From an uncultured Shewanella sp. (GTDB lineage: Bacteria; Pseudomonadota; Gammaproteobacteria; Enterobacterales; Shewanellaceae), in assembly GCF_947501665.1 (NCBI RefSeq), contig NZ_CANMWS010000007.1, forward strand, positions 62,001-126,000: a stretch of DNA of 64,000 nucleotides, written 5' to 3'. Shown one piece after another: positions 17,915-30,037 of this stretch. Under the pieces are notes generated by a model. It was given only the letters and a program-made list of their open reading frames with translations, was not told the DNA's origin and searched no databases. The number at the start of each line of letters is the position of its first letter. Position 1 is the first letter of the stretch. The position numbers and the translations under genes were made by a program.

Positions 17915-20900
17915 ATGAGCTTATATCATCCAAGTTTTGAACGTGATAACTGTGGATTTGGACTCATCGCCCAAATGGACGGTGAAGCAAGTCATCGAAT
18001 TGTTCGAACAGCTATTCATGGGCTAGATAGAATGAAACATCGGGGTGGGATCGCCGCCGATGGTAAAACCGGTGATGGTTGTGGTTTACTAATGCAATTA
18101 CCGACCACTTTTTTTAAAGCTATTGCTTTAGAAAATGAATGGCATTTAAGTCGTAAATTTGCGGTCGGTATGTTATTTCTAAATCCAGACGAATCATTAG
18201 CCAACGCAGCTAAAATTTGTTTAACCAAAGAGTTAGAGAAAGAAACCTTAAGTGTTGCTGGTTGGAGACTCGTTCCCACCCATTCTGATGTATTGGGCCC
18301 AATAGGCAAAGCCTGCCAACCACAAATTTATCAAGTTTTAATTAACGCCCCTATCGGCTGGCGAGAAAAAGATTTGGAGCGACGTCTCTATATGGCACGT
18401 AGGCGTGTTGAACAACAGTTGGCTCATGATGATGAATTTTATATTGCTAGCCTCTCTGGCCAAGTCATCGTATACAAAGGCCTAATGATGCCTGCCGATC
18501 TACCGGCATTTTACTCCGATCTTGCCGATATACGATTACAAAGTTCAATTTGTTTATTCCACCAGCGATTTTCAACAAATACTTCACCTAAATGGCCACT
18601 GGCTCAACCATTTCGGTATTTAGCGCATAATGGCGAAATTAATACCATTACCGGCAACCGTCAATGGGCGCGCGCACGTGCCTATAAATTCAATGCTCCA
18701 TTACTCGCCGACCTTCAACAAGCCGCCCCTTTTGTCAATGAAAAGGGATCCGATTCTTCTGCTTTAGATAATATGTTGGAAATGTTATTAGCCGGAGGAA
18801 TGGATTTATATCGTGCTATGCGTCTGCTCATTCCTCCTGCATGGCAAAGTAATCCGGAAATGGATGATGAACTGAAAGCCTTTTACGATTTCAACTCTAT
18901 GCATATGGAACCTTGGGATGGCCCCGCAGGTATCGTCATGTCCAATGGCCGTTATGCTGCCTGTGCTGTTGATAGAAATGGTTTAAGACCATCACGGTAT
19001 GTTATTACAAAAGATCGTATACTCACTTTAGCCTCTGAAGTTGGTATTTGGGATTACTCCGCCGACGAAGTCACCGAAAAAGGACGCGTTGGCCCTGGAG
19101 AGTTATTAGTATTAGACACCTTAAACGGTAAATTATTTTCTTCTTTTGCCATTGATAATGATTTAAAAAGGCGGCATCCCTATAAAGCATGGATGGCTAA
19201 AAACAGTACCACCTTATTACCAGCAGAAAGCTTTGAGCTTAAACAGCAAGGCAATAATGAGTTTGACGCAGCAACACTGCTCCAATATCAAAAACTATTT
19301 GGCTATACTCGAGAAGAATTAGAACAAGTCATTTGGGTTCTCGCTCAAAAAGGCGAAGAAGCTACAGGTTCCATGGGTGACGACACTCCTATGGCTGTAT
19401 TATCTAAACAGTCTCGAAGCCTTTATGATTATTTCAGACAAAAATTTGCCCAGGTCACCAATCCCCCAATTGATCCTTTAAGAGAAAAACATGTCATGTC
19501 TTTGGCCACTTGTGTCGGGCGTGAGCAAAACCTTTTTAATGAAACAACAGGACACGCCTATCGTGTCATGTTTAACTCACCTATTCTACTTTATACTGAT
19601 TTGATGCAGCTTTTAGCATTAGATCAAGAATATTATCAAGCTGATACAATCTGTTTAAATTACCTTATAGAGGAAGGTTTAGAAGCCGCATTACATCGCG
19701 TTTGTGAGCAAGCCATACAATTAGCGCAAACTGGCACAACCTTATTAATTTTATCAGATAGAGCGACAGCAAAAGAAAAATACATTATTCCAGCAGCCAT
19801 GGCTGTCGGTGCAGTTCAACAAGTATTAGTCAGCAACAACCTGCGATGTGACACAAATATCATCATTGAAACCGCTTCTGCTCGGGATCCTCATCATTTT
19901 GCTGTTTTGTTGGGTTTTGGTGCTACGGCCATTTATCCCTACTTTGCTTATGAATGTATTTCAAGCTTAGCAAAGCAGTTCCAAATAGATGATCATCGCT
20001 CATTGCTGTTTAATTTTAGACAAGGCATCAATAAAGGCCTTAGAAAGATCATGTCTAAAATGGGGATAAGTACCATAGGTTCCTATCGTTGCAGTCAACA
20101 ATTTGAAGCCATCGGTCTCAGTGACGAAGTGATAAAGCTATGCTTTGATGGGGTGATCAGTCGCCTTCAAGGAGCTAACTTCAATTTGATTGAACAAGAT
20201 CAAGCTATGTTACATCAAACAGCTTTTAGGCCTCACCTTTCACTTCCTCAAGGGGGCTTATTAAAGTTTGTTCAAGGTGGAGAATATCACTGCTTTAATC
20301 CTGATATTGTTAATACGTTGCAAGAAGCGCTAAAACATAACGATTATAAAATATATCAAAAATTTACTGAATTAGTTGATCGTAGACCGGTAGCCACACT
20401 GCGAGATCTCATCGCTATTGACTCACCACTGAAACCCATTCCTATCCAAGCAGTTGAAAAAGCGATCAAATTATTTCCACGTTTCGATAGTGCCGCTATG
20501 AGTATTGGGGCGCTGAGCCCAGAAGCGCATGAAGCATTAGCCGTTGCCATGAATCGACTGGGTGGCCGTTCCAATTCTGGAGAAGGAGGCGAAGATCCTC
20601 GACGTTTCAAATCTGAACGTAATTCCGCTATTAAACAAATCGCGTCAGGCCGCTTTGGTGTAACAGCCCATTACCTTGTTAATGCTGATGTCTTACAAAT
20701 AAAAGTCGCCCAAGGTGCAAAACCCGGTGAAGGAGGACAATTACCCGGCCATAAAGTCAGTGCTGAAATTGCTGTTCTACGCCATGCAAAAGCAGGCGTT
20801 ACCTTAATTTCACCGCCACCACACCATGACATTTATTCCATTGAAGATCTGGCTCAATTAATTTTTGATTTAAAACAAGTCAATCCTAACGCACTAGTTT

Positions 20901-22363
20901 CAGTAAAATTAGTCTCAGAGCCCGGCGTCGGTACCATAGCAACAGGTGTCGCTAAGGCTTATGCGGATATGATCACTATTTCTGGTTACGATGGCGGTAC
21001 TGGAGCTAGCCCCATTACCTCAGTTAAATATGCTGGTAGCCCTTGGGAGTTGGGCTTAGCTGAAGTACATCAAGCATTAGTGAAAAATGGATTAAGACAT
21101 AAAATTCGTCTACAAGTTGATGGTGGCTTAAAAACGGCAAAAGATGTGATAAAGGCAGCCTTGCTCGGCGCTGAGAGTTTTGGTTTTGGCACTGTTCCCA
21201 TGATAGCTCTAGGCTGCAAATACTTAAGAATTTGCCATTTGAATAATTGCGCAACGGGTGTTGCAACACAAAACAAAACATTACGCGATAATCACTATCA
21301 TGGCCTGCCAGAAAGAGTGATCACTTACTTCGAGTTTATGGCGCAAGAAATTCGTGAGTATATGGCCAAGCTTGGTGTCAATCATTTTGAAGATTTAGTC
21401 GGCCACAGTGAATGGCTAACTACAATGGAAGGGCAGACGGACAAACAAGCACAACTGGATTTAAGCCCCATTTTATATACGCCACCTCTGCCTCAAGACT
21501 CAGCGCTCACTTGGAAAGAAAATAATCAATCCATCGATCAAGGACAGCTTAACCAAACACTCTTGAGCCAATGTCAAGCAGCCATTGATGCTCAGCAACC
21601 CCATAGCCTGAATCTGCCCATCAATAATACTGATCGTGCAATCGGTGCCAGTTTAGCAGGATATGTTGCCAACCAATACGGTAATGCTGGACTGACCTCA
21701 CCAATCTCATTAACGTTTAATGGCAGCGCTGGACAAAGTTTTGCGGTATGGAATGTAAAAGGTATCCACCTTAAACTCACAGGCGATGCTAATGATTATG
21801 TCGCTAAAGGAATGTCTGGGGGTAAAGTGACCATACATCCACCATTGGGCAGCTCTTTTAAGACTGAACGTTCCTCTATTATAGGGAATACCTGTTTATA
21901 TGGCGCAACAGGCGGTAAATTATTCGCTGCAGGTAAAGCTGGGGAACGATTTGCGGTCAGAAATTCAGGAGCAATCGCCGTTGTTGAAGGCGTAGGTGAT
22001 AATGGCTGTGAATACATGACGGGTGGCATAGTGTTAGTTCTTGGCAGAACAGGGGTTAATTTTGGGGCTGGCATGACGGGTGGATTTGCCTATATTTTTG
22101 ATCAATATGGGCACTTTAATCGTCGCGTAAATCCAGAAATGGTTGATACACAAAAACTCAAGCTTCCCCTTCAACAGCAACACCTACAGGCATTAATTGA
22201 AGAACACGTTTCTGAGACAGGCAGTGAACATGCCAAGATGATCTTAACTGATTTTGAAAATTGGCTTGATTGCTTTGTGTTGGTCAAACCCAAAAATGTC
22301 AAGGTCGAGGATCTCCTCAAATTAGAACAAACTGAACCTGCACTCGCAGTCAGAGCGGGGTAA
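17915..22363 (+). CDS. gltB: glutamate synthase (NADPH) large subunit (GltB)
   Basis: Makes two glutamates from glutamine and 2-oxoglutarate, with electrons from GltD. 1482 residues. The N-terminal glutaminase nucleophile is Cys13 (ERDNCGFGLIAQ), exposed after propeptide removal. The FMN-binding synthase domain contains the 3Fe-4S cysteines C1101, C1107 and C1112 (GCKYLRICHLNNCATG), with spacings of 6 and 5 as in known enzymes. The C-terminal beta-helix of repeated glycines (YGATGGKLFAAGKAGERFAV) is present. Upstream GAGGGAG gives the start. gltD follows after six bases. Confidence 0.97.
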   Translation: MSLYHPSFERDNCGFGLIAQMDGEASHRIVRTAIHGLDRMKHRGGIAADGKTGDGCGLLMQLPTTFFKAIALENEWHLSRKFAVGMLFLNPDESLANAAKICLTKELEKETLSVAGWRLVPTHSDVLGPIGKACQPQIYQVLINAPIGWREKDLERRLYMARRRVEQQLAHDDEFYIASLSGQVIVYKGLMMPADLPAFYSDLADIRLQSSICLFHQRFSTNTSPKWPLAQPFRYLAHNGEINTITGNRQWARARAYKFNAPLLADLQQAAPFVNEKGSDSSALDNMLEMLLAGGMDLYRAMRLLIPPAWQSNPEMDDELKAFYDFNSMHMEPWDGPAGIVMSNGRYAACAVDRNGLRPSRYVITKDRILTLASEVGIWDYSADEVTEKGRVGPGELLVLDTLNGKLFSSFAIDNDLKRRHPYKAWMAKNSTTLLPAESFELKQQGNNEFDAATLLQYQKLFGYTREELEQVIWVLAQKGEEATGSMGDDTPMAVLSKQSRSLYDYFRQKFAQVTNPPIDPLREKHVMSLATCVGREQNLFNETTGHAYRVMFNSPILLYTDLMQLLALDQEYYQADTICLNYLIEEGLEAALHRVCEQAIQLAQTGTTLLILSDRATAKEKYIIPAAMAVGAVQQVLVSNNLRCDTNIIIETASARDPHHFAVLLGFGATAIYPYFAYECISSLAKQFQIDDHRSLLFNFRQGINKGLRKIMSKMGISTIGSYRCSQQFEAIGLSDEVIKLCFDGVISRLQGANFNLIEQDQAMLHQTAFRPHLSLPQGGLLKFVQGGEYHCFNPDIVNTLQEALKHNDYKIYQKFTELVDRRPVATLRDLIAIDSPLKPIPIQAVEKAIKLFPRFDSAAMSIGALSPEAHEALAVAMNRLGGRSNSGEGGEDPRRFKSERNSAIKQIASGRFGVTAHYLVNADVLQIKVAQGAKPGEGGQLPGHKVSAEIAVLRHAKAGVTLISPPPHHDIYSIEDLAQLIFDLKQVNPNALVSVKLVSEPGVGTIATGVAKAYADMITISGYDGGTGASPITSVKYAGSPWELGLAEVHQALVKNGLRHKIRLQVDGGLKTAKDVIKAALLGAESFGFGTVPMIALGCKYLRICHLNNCATGVATQNKTLRDNHYHGLPERVITYFEFMAQEIREYMAKLGVNHFEDLVGHSEWLTTMEGQTDKQAQLDLSPILYTPPLPQDSALTWKENNQSIDQGQLNQTLLSQCQAAIDAQQPHSLNLPINNTDRAIGASLAGYVANQYGNAGLTSPISLTFNGSAGQSFAVWNVKGIHLKLTGDANDYVAKGMSGGKVTIHPPLGSSFKTERSSIIGNTCLYGATGGKLFAAGKAGERFAVRNSGAIAVVEGVGDNGCEYMTGGIVLVLGRTGVNFGAGMTGGFAYIFDQYGHFNRRVNPEMVDTQKLKLPLQQQHLQALIEEHVSETGSEHAKMILTDFENWLDCFVLVKPKNVKVEDLLKLEQTEPALAVRAG

Positions 22364-23776
<1,413 letters not shown>

Positions 23777-23788
23777 TAAAGCACCACA

Positions 23789-23823
23789 AGAGTCTCTTTG
23801 TCTCTGAAGGATTAAGAGACTCT
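23789..23823 (+). terminator. probable terminator hairpin after gltD
   Basis: AGAGTCTCTT (23789-23798) pairs perfectly with AAGAGACTCT (23814-23823) around a 15-base loop. Only an interrupted T-rich stretch follows, so its strength is uncertain. Confidence 0.5.
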
Positions 23824-23979
23824 ATATTAATCATTTTAATATCTTATCTATTAACGCTTCCACACTTATACCTTTGTATCTCTTTCTTGTGAGCACACAA
23901 CGCTAACTTAACACCAATTAGCTTCGGCATTATGCTATATTAGCAACATATATATCATTCAAACAAATAAGGTTATTTC

Positions 23980-24678
23980 ATGAAAGTCGGTATTATCGGT
24001 GCAATGGAACCAGAAGTTGCTCACCTCATTGAGTCCATGACCGCTAAAACAGCACAAACAATTGCAGGTATCGAATTTGTATCAGGCCAATTAGCGAATA
24101 AAAATGTGATTGTCACTCGTTCAGGGATCGGAAAAGTGGCTGCGAGTATGGCCACGACGCTTTTAATTGAAAAATATTCACCAGATGCCATTATTAATAC
24201 AGGCTCTGCGGGTGGATTTTTACCTGAGCTTAATATCGGTGATATTGTCATCGCATCTGAAGTACGTCATCATGATGTCGATGTTACCGCTTTTGGATAT
24301 GAAATAGGGCAAATGGCACAACAACCCGCTGCTTTTACCTGTGACAATCAATTAGTTGAAGCGGCTAAAAATGCCATCACACATATAGGCGAAGTCAAAG
24401 CGATTGAAGGTCTAATATGTACAGGAGACAGTTTTATATGCGATCCTATTCGCACCAAACAAATGTTGGCACATTTTCCAACTATGGCGGCCTGTGAAAT
24501 GGAAGGCGCTGCCATTGCACAAGTTTGTCACCAATTTGGATTACCTTTTGTTGTGATCCGTTCGCTATCTGATAATGCCAATAACGATTCTCCGGTTGAT
24601 TTTGATACTTACCTTGTTAAAGCTGGCCACCATTCAGCCTTAATGGTGATGGCACTGCTAAAGACCTTATCATTCTGA
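23980..24678 (+). CDS. mtnN: 5'-methylthioadenosine/S-adenosylhomocysteine nucleosidase (MtnN)
   Basis: Hydrolyses MTA and SAH to adenine and the thioribose products, clearing SAM by-products and feeding autoinducer-2 precursor formation. 232 residues, the normal size. Conserved: [13 protein letters not shown] (E12), NTGSAGG, the catalytic-site region [11 protein letters not shown], and RSLSDNAN with the catalytic Asp. The next gene's ATG overlaps its stop by one base (TGATG), so the two are coupled. Confidence 0.95.
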   Translation: MKVGIIGAMEPEVAHLIESMTAKTAQTIAGIEFVSGQLANKNVIVTRSGIGKVAASMATTLLIEKYSPDAIINTGSAGGFLPELNIGDIVIASEVRHHDVDVTAFGYEIGQMAQQPAAFTCDNQLVEAAKNAITHIGEVKAIEGLICTGDSFICDPIRTKQMLAHFPTMAACEMEGAAIAQVCHQFGLPFVVIRSLSDNANNDSPVDFDTYLVKAGHHSALMVMALLKTLSF

Positions 24679-25670
24679 TGAATTTTGATATTATCACTCC
24701 AGAGCTCATTTCCTCCTTACATATTAATAGAGGTATATATCAAGGAGCGATAATATTAATTATCTCACTTTTACTGGCTAGAATTGCGCCTCTACCAAGA
24801 AATATGCAGCCTATTGTTTGGTTTGGGCTGCTTGCCAAAAAGCTCTATAAATACGTCTATCGCAATCATCACAGCCCTTTTAAACAGGCTATTACTGGCA
24901 TAGTATCCAGTTTAACCTTGTTACTTCCCTTTTCTGGTTTAGCGTTCTTTTTAACACATAGTATTGGCTTTCCTTGGATTTTAGAATTTATTATTCTTTA
25001 TATTTGTCTCAATGATGCCAATTTTAAACTCGTTGCTGAGGAGGTCTGCGTTTCTATTGCCCAGCAAGATAAACTCAGAGCAAGAGCTTTGCTTCACCCA
25101 TGGCTAACTCGAAACACTTTCGTATTGTCTTTTAGTTGTCTGAGTAAAGCGACCATAGAAAAATTAATTACTGCACCCGTTTATGGTGTCGTCGGTACCA
25201 TTGTCTTCTACAGCTTAGGCGGCGCACCATTGGTATTACTTGCCAGAATGATCAAACAACTTGAACTATCCTGGCCCTGCTTTAATCCCAAATACCAATA
25301 CTTTGGACGCTCTAGCTACTTGATCAGTAATATTTTCTTTTTTATTCCAACTTTATTGTGGAGCTTTAGCCTTGCAATACAAGGTGGGCCCCAAAGCTTG
25401 TTGACTTTTATTAGGCCTAGAGTAAAAGGTGTTCCACGGGGCTATATCTATGTCTGTGAAATTGGTGCGAGAGTCCTCAATATCGAACTTAGTGGCCCAA
25501 TGACTTTTGGTCACAACTGTATTGCGTTACCTAAAATAAAATATGGGCCTGTTCCCGATCACCATGATATCAAAAAAGCTATCTTACTCACATCAACTGC
25601 ATTTACTTTTTGGATATTAAGCTTATTCATCATTCCCGGACTTTGGGCATTACTTCACTATTTACAATAG
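24678..25670 (+). CDS. CbiB/CobD-family membrane protein
   Basis: 330 residues with several hydrophobic segments, resembling the adenosylcobinamide-phosphate synthase (CbiB/CobD) family that attaches aminopropanol in cobalamin synthesis. The family-type helix patterns include APVYGVVGTIVFYSLGGAPLVLLARMI-like sequence in the middle and GARVLNIELSGPMTFG near the end. It is translationally coupled to mtnN and no other cobalamin gene is near, so its role in B12 synthesis is uncertain. Assignment from pattern recall only. Confidence 0.65.
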   Translation: MNFDIITPELISSLHINRGIYQGAIILIISLLLARIAPLPRNMQPIVWFGLLAKKLYKYVYRNHHSPFKQAITGIVSSLTLLLPFSGLAFFLTHSIGFPWILEFIILYICLNDANFKLVAEEVCVSIAQQDKLRARALLHPWLTRNTFVLSFSCLSKATIEKLITAPVYGVVGTIVFYSLGGAPLVLLARMIKQLELSWPCFNPKYQYFGRSSYLISNIFFFIPTLLWSFSLAIQGGPQSLLTFIRPRVKGVPRGYIYVCEIGARVLNIELSGPMTFGHNCIALPKIKYGPVPDHHDIKKAILLTSTAFTFWILSLFIIPGLWALLHYLQ

Positions 25671-25774
25671 CTGATGAAAAATACCCATAAACAAAAGTAT
25701 TAATTTATTTTGAACATCTCTTAGGGACTTGATATTATTAACAGCACTCATTTGCAGCCATCAATAGTGTTAAT

Positions 25775-26167
25775 ATGGCCCTCGGTAATACTCAAATTTC
25801 GTTAACAACGCCGGCACTTTTATTTCCAGCAATTTCCTTATTACTTCTTGCTTATACAAATCGTTTCTTTGCGTTAGCTGCACTCATTCGCACACTCAGC
25901 AGTGAAGGGACGCCTGTGAACGGTAAGCAATTAAAAAATTTACATCGCCGTATTAGTATTATCAGAAGAATGCAAGAAGCTGGCGTACTCAGTTTTGCTT
26001 TTTGTGTATTATGCATGATTTTTATTTATACAGGATTAAACCATATTGGCTCAATTATTTTTGGGTGCAGCTTATTATTACTTTTATATTCATTATTGTT
26101 ATCGGTCATTGAAATTCGCATTTCGGTTGACGCCCTTAACATCCACCTAAAAGAATTAAACAAATAA
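25775..26167 (+). CDS. DUF2721-family membrane protein
   Basis: 130 residues with an N-terminal hydrophobic segment (TPALLFPAISLLLLAYTNRF), a charged middle (HRRISIIRRMQEAGVLSFAF) and two further hydrophobic helices. This layout, including the AALIRTL and RR-QEAG stretches, fits DUF2721. The function is unknown. It stands between the CbiB-like gene and a small secreted protein on the same strand. Confidence 0.75.
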   Translation: MALGNTQISLTTPALLFPAISLLLLAYTNRFFALAALIRTLSSEGTPVNGKQLKNLHRRISIIRRMQEAGVLSFAFCVLCMIFIYTGLNHIGSIIFGCSLLLLLYSLLLSVIEIRISVDALNIHLKELNK

Positions 26168-26211
26168 GCAACAAAAAATCACTTTATAAAAACAAAATAA
26201 GAAATTTCAAC

Positions 26212-26697
26212 ATGAAACTGAGCCTCATCTCTATTTTAATACTGCTTCTTTTCACAAATTTATCAGCCAAAGCAAGTAACGGCACCATGCCAGCTGAACA
26301 AGCAATGGCGGTTGATTATATGGATGCGCTAACACACCAAAAATTTAAAAAGTTAACTCATTATTATAACCGAGATAGTATTTTCTTCGATAAAACTGCC
26401 AATCGAAAATACATAGGTAGAGACAATATCCTTTATTTTTTAAAACGAGTGCAACAAGGGGTATTGGAATATAAATTTACAATTGATCATATGTTTAATT
26501 CTGGATCTTTAGTTGTACTAATTGGAAACTATTATTATAAAGGGCCAGGCGATCTATTTGGTAAACCAGGTAAAATCATTGATTTAGCCATTCCCAGTGT
26601 CACAATGCTCACATTAGATATGAATAAGCGAAGAGTAAAAGAGCACCAAGATTTACTGGATTATCAAACGATGTCCGATCAGCTCGCCATCCAATAA
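26212..26697 (+). CDS. secreted SnoaL/NTF2-like protein
   Basis: 161 residues. The signal peptide is MKLSLISILILLLFTNLSAKA, so the protein is likely periplasmic. The mature part resembles the cone-shaped SnoaL/NTF2 fold: AVDYMDALTHQKFKKLTHYY, then GRDNILYFLKRV and a beta-rich C-terminal half. Such folds bind small ligands or are catalytic; nothing fixes the substrate. Likely co-transcribed with the DUF2721 gene 44 bases upstream. Confidence 0.7.
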   Translation: MKLSLISILILLLFTNLSAKASNGTMPAEQAMAVDYMDALTHQKFKKLTHYYNRDSIFFDKTANRKYIGRDNILYFLKRVQQGVLEYKFTIDHMFNSGSLVVLIGNYYYKGPGDLFGKPGKIIDLAIPSVTMLTLDMNKRRVKEHQDLLDYQTMSDQLAIQ

Positions 26698-26715
26698 AAA
26701 TAGGGGAAATTGTAT

Positions 26716-26796
26716 ATGGATCTCAGTATATCATCGGGTTTTACACATATTAATGAAACGCTATTAACCTTAATCGGTCAAACAATGGTAAAGTAG
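26716..26796 (+). CDS. possible 26-residue mini-protein
   Basis: An ATG at 26716 is preceded by AGGGGA at good spacing and encodes MDLSISSGFTHINETLLTLI followed by GQTMVK and a TAG. Either a genuine small membrane-leaning peptide or the stub of a decayed gene. The INETLLTLIGQT part faintly recalls the start of ATP synthase subunit b, too short to claim. Confidence 0.3.
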   Translation: MDLSISSGFTHINETLLTLIGQTMVK

Positions 26797-26825
26797 TACT
26801 GATATCAGGCTCTAGTCTAGGTTAT

Positions 26826-27263
26826 ATGATGAAAAAATATTTACACAGGCTCATTCCAAGTACATTGATATTAATGTTCAGTAATATGTCTATCGCCTTT
26901 GAAGAGCCGGTCATCGCTTCCTACGCACTGCAACCCATCGAAAGATTTAATCAAAATCTTGCTGATGCTCAATTACAACAATTGAGTTGGAGTTTTCACC
27001 CCCAAAATATATCTGCCGAGTATACTGGGCATGAGTTTGTTTTACTCAAAGTGAAGCAAACCAATGAAAAAATCATTACCTATAATGTGCACCAAGATAA
27101 AGATCAAAACCAAACCTTGTTACTTATTTTAACACTTAACCAAAATGGGCAATATTGGCGATTAGAAGAGGCTCAATTGTCATGGCAATGTCAAAACCGA
27201 GATGATCGGCATTTCAACACTAAACCTTGCTCATTAAGCCCCACTGTAAACAATTGGTGGTAA
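26826..27263 (+). CDS. small secreted protein, unknown function
   Basis: 145 residues starting with a signal peptide (about residues 1-25, MMKKYLHRLIPSTLILMFSN and MSIAFA-like end). The mature region is beta-rich with many Gln and Asn residues and ends in a Cys-containing tail (SWQCQNRDDRHFNTKPCSL), where the two cysteines could form a disulfide. I do not recognise a family. It is convergent with tyrS, which ends 12 bases further on. Confidence 0.7.
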   Translation: MMKKYLHRLIPSTLILMFSNMSIAFEEPVIASYALQPIERFNQNLADAQLQQLSWSFHPQNISAEYTGHEFVLLKVKQTNEKIITYNVHQDKDQNQTLLLILTLNQNGQYWRLEEAQLSWQCQNRDDRHFNTKPCSLSPTVNNWW

Positions 27264-27275
27264 TAGATAACGAAT

Positions 27276-28472
27276 TTACTTTAAGGTGATCCTAGCAAAC
27301 TTACGTTTTCCAACTTGAAAAACGCCCGTCATTTCAGTGGTAAACTGTAGGCGAGTATCATCGACTTTTACACTATCCAATTTAACCGCACCTTGCTTTA
27401 TCATCCGCATGGCATCAGACGTTGAACTCACAAGGCCCGCTTCCTTCAATAAATTTGCAATGCCCACTCCGTCACCCACTTCCATTTCCAGTTCGGGAAT
27501 ATCATCAGGAATAGCGCCTTTTTGAAAACGTTGAATAAAGGCTTGATGAGCCGCCTCAGCAGCACTGTCGTTATGGAAACGAGCAATAATTTCTTTCGCC
27601 AAAGAAATTTTTACATCTCTAGGGTTCTTACCTTGCTCAACATCTTGTTTTAACTGCTCAATATCTGTAAGAGGACGGAACGATAATAATTCAAAATAAC
27701 GCCACATCAGCTCATCACTTATGGACATGATTTTCCCGAACATCTCTTCTGCAGGATCATTGACACCAATATAGTTATTGGCAGACTTAGACATTTTCTT
27801 TACACCATCGAGCCCTTCAAGTAACGGCATCATAATGACGGTTTGCGGCTTTTGCCCATCAGATTTTTGTAATTCACGTCCCATTAATAGATTAAACTTT
27901 TGATCTGTCCCGCCTAACTCCACATCTGCTTTTAATGCAACAGAATCATAACCTTGTAAAAGTGGATACATAAATTCATGAATGGCAATAGATTGACCTG
28001 AGCCATATCGTTTTTTGAAGTCATCTCGCTCCATCATGCGTGCAACAGTTTGCTGTGACGCAAGACGGATCATCCCTGCAGCGCCCAAAGGCTCTAACCA
28101 ATCGGAATTAAATTCAATCCGTGTTTTATCCGCATCCAATATTTTATAAACTTGTTCGATATAAGTCTGAGCATTGGCTTTTACTTGTTCACGAGTGAGC
28201 GCAGGTCGGGTACTATTTTTACCACTAGGATCCCCAACCATACCTGTAAAATCACCAATCAAAAAGATGACTTCATGCCCTAAATCTTGGAAAGTTCTGA
28301 GTTTATTTAATATCACGGTATGACCAAGATGAATATCTGGCGCAGTAGGATCACAACCGAGTTTAATTCTTAATGGGCGATCTTCTTTTAACTTTTCCAA
28401 CAGATCGGCTTCAAGCAATACTTCTTCAGTACCGCGTTTAATCTCTGCTAATGCATGTGCTATATCAGCCAT
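27276..28472 (-). CDS. tyrS: tyrosyl-tRNA synthetase (TyrS)
   Basis: Charges tRNA-Tyr with tyrosine. 398 residues. Class I signature HLGH at 48-51 and KMSKS at 226-230, with [20 protein letters not shown] between. A C-terminal S4 RNA-binding domain follows (about residues 335-398). The KMSKS spelling places it in the TyrZ-like subgroup rather than with the E. coli TyrS that has KFGKT. It is divergent from the M23 peptidase gene. Confidence 0.95.
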   Translation of the reverse strand: MADIAHALAEIKRGTEEVLLEADLLEKLKEDRPLRIKLGCDPTAPDIHLGHTVILNKLRTFQDLGHEVIFLIGDFTGMVGDPSGKNSTRPALTREQVKANAQTYIEQVYKILDADKTRIEFNSDWLEPLGAAGMIRLASQQTVARMMERDDFKKRYGSGQSIAIHEFMYPLLQGYDSVALKADVELGGTDQKFNLLMGRELQKSDGQKPQTVIMMPLLEGLDGVKKMSKSANNYIGVNDPAEEMFGKIMSISDELMWRYFELLSFRPLTDIEQLKQDVEQGKNPRDVKISLAKEIIARFHNDSAAEAAHQAFIQRFQKGAIPDDIPELEMEVGDGVGIANLLKEAGLVSSTSDAMRMIKQGAVKLDSVKVDDTRLQFTTEMTGVFQVGKRKFARITLK

Positions 28473-28591
28473 TTCGGCAATTACTCTAATGATAAATATA
28501 TTATTGATACATGTTACTTGTTAGCCAGCATAATTGAAAGAGTGTAAACTAAGGGAATAAGATAGTAGGGATAGAATTAGGTTTAGTCTCA

Positions 28592-29989
28592 ATGGGAAAG
28601 TTCGTTACATTATTTAATTTATTGCCAAGATTTCATCAAATTGCCATCGGTGTTATTACTTGCAGTCTGCTTTTTATCGCTATTTTTGTACCCAATGATG
28701 AAAAAGCACATCAAGAAAAGACACATAATCAAGGGGAGTATGCCTTAAATACTCGGTATATTGTCGATATTCATGATAGAGACAATACTATCAATGACAT
28801 GATTAACACAACAAGAACAGAAGTTAATCCATTAAATAAGGACCCAATATCCACTCAGGGAGCTCACTTAATCTCCACTACTAATTCAATAAAAACAACG
28901 CCTCGATATCATTCCAAAGAGTTTAAAGTAAAAAAAGGGGACACTTTAGCCGCCCTCTTTAAACGTGCAGGCTTAAGTCCTAAAGATGTATACGACATCA
29001 CCTTATTACCCAAAGCCAAAGCCAATTTGCTTAAAATCTTACCGGGTGAAAAAATCAGCATTAGTAAAAATGATCAGGGTGAGTTTGTTCAATTACAGTA
29101 CCATTTAGATCCTATCAATACATTAATTATCAATAAAGATAAGGCAGGATATCAGGCAAATATACACAGTAAAACCATTGAATACGGCCAAAGTTTTGCC
29201 TCTGCGATCATTGAAACTAATTTTTGGAATGCAGGTATTGATGCATCACTGACCCCGAGTCAAATCATGCAACTCGCCACCCTTTTTGGCTGGGATATTG
29301 ATTTTGCATTAGATCTTCGTAAAGGCGATCATTTTGCCATCCTGTTTGAAAAAGAGTTTACCGAGGGACAATTTCTCAAAAACGGTCAAATACTGGCTGC
29401 TGAATTCATCAACCAAGGAGAGCGCTACACCGCTATTCGCTACACTGATGGCGAATATTATTCTGAAGACGGACGCAGTATGCGTAAAGATTTTTTACGC
29501 TCACCTGTGGATTTCAAATATGTTAGTTCTCGTTTTAACCCTAAACGCTTGCACCCTGTTACAGGACAAATTAAAGCACACAGAGGAGTTGACTACGTTG
29601 CAGCAATTGGCACACCGATTAAAGCTGCAGGTAAAGGAAGAGTCATAAAATCTTCTTACAACAAATACAATGGCAATTATGTTTTCATTAAACACAATGA
29701 CACCTATACCACTAAATATTTACACTTGAAAAAACGCAAAGTAAAGACAGGTCAAATCGTTAAGCAAAGTGATATTATAGGCACATTAGGTGCGACAGGT
29801 CGCATAACGGGTCCCCATTTACATTATGAATTTATTGTAAATGGTGTCCACCGCAATCCAAGAACCATTGATTTACCTAAGTCAAAGCCTATTGCGAAAC
29901 AAGAAAAAGCACAATTTCTCGCTCTAAGTAAACAAGTAATGACTACACTTGAACAAAATAAACAAATTCAATTGGCCTATAGAGATTAA
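28592..29989 (+). CDS. M23 peptidase with LysM/OapA-like domain (murein endopeptidase)
   Basis: 465 residues. One N-terminal membrane anchor (about 16-34), a linker, a LysM/OapA-type domain (KVKKGDTLAALFKRAGLSP near residues 112-130), and a C-terminal M23 metallopeptidase. The zinc motif is HRGVDY (H330, D334) and HLHYEF (H409, H411). The family cuts peptide cross-links in peptidoglycan, often during growth. It sits directly upstream of anmK on the same strand, suggesting a cell-wall turnover pair, the same partnership seen in related genera. Confidence 0.9.
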   Translation: MGKFVTLFNLLPRFHQIAIGVITCSLLFIAIFVPNDEKAHQEKTHNQGEYALNTRYIVDIHDRDNTINDMINTTRTEVNPLNKDPISTQGAHLISTTNSIKTTPRYHSKEFKVKKGDTLAALFKRAGLSPKDVYDITLLPKAKANLLKILPGEKISISKNDQGEFVQLQYHLDPINTLIINKDKAGYQANIHSKTIEYGQSFASAIIETNFWNAGIDASLTPSQIMQLATLFGWDIDFALDLRKGDHFAILFEKEFTEGQFLKNGQILAAEFINQGERYTAIRYTDGEYYSEDGRSMRKDFLRSPVDFKYVSSRFNPKRLHPVTGQIKAHRGVDYVAAIGTPIKAAGKGRVIKSSYNKYNGNYVFIKHNDTYTTKYLHLKKRKVKTGQIVKQSDIIGTLGATGRITGPHLHYEFIVNGVHRNPRTIDLPKSKPIAKQEKAQFLALSKQVMTTLEQNKQIQLAYRD

Positions 29990-30037
29990 GTATGCGATGT
30001 CATATTCGCCAACAATCCTATTTAAGAGTATTGCGTT

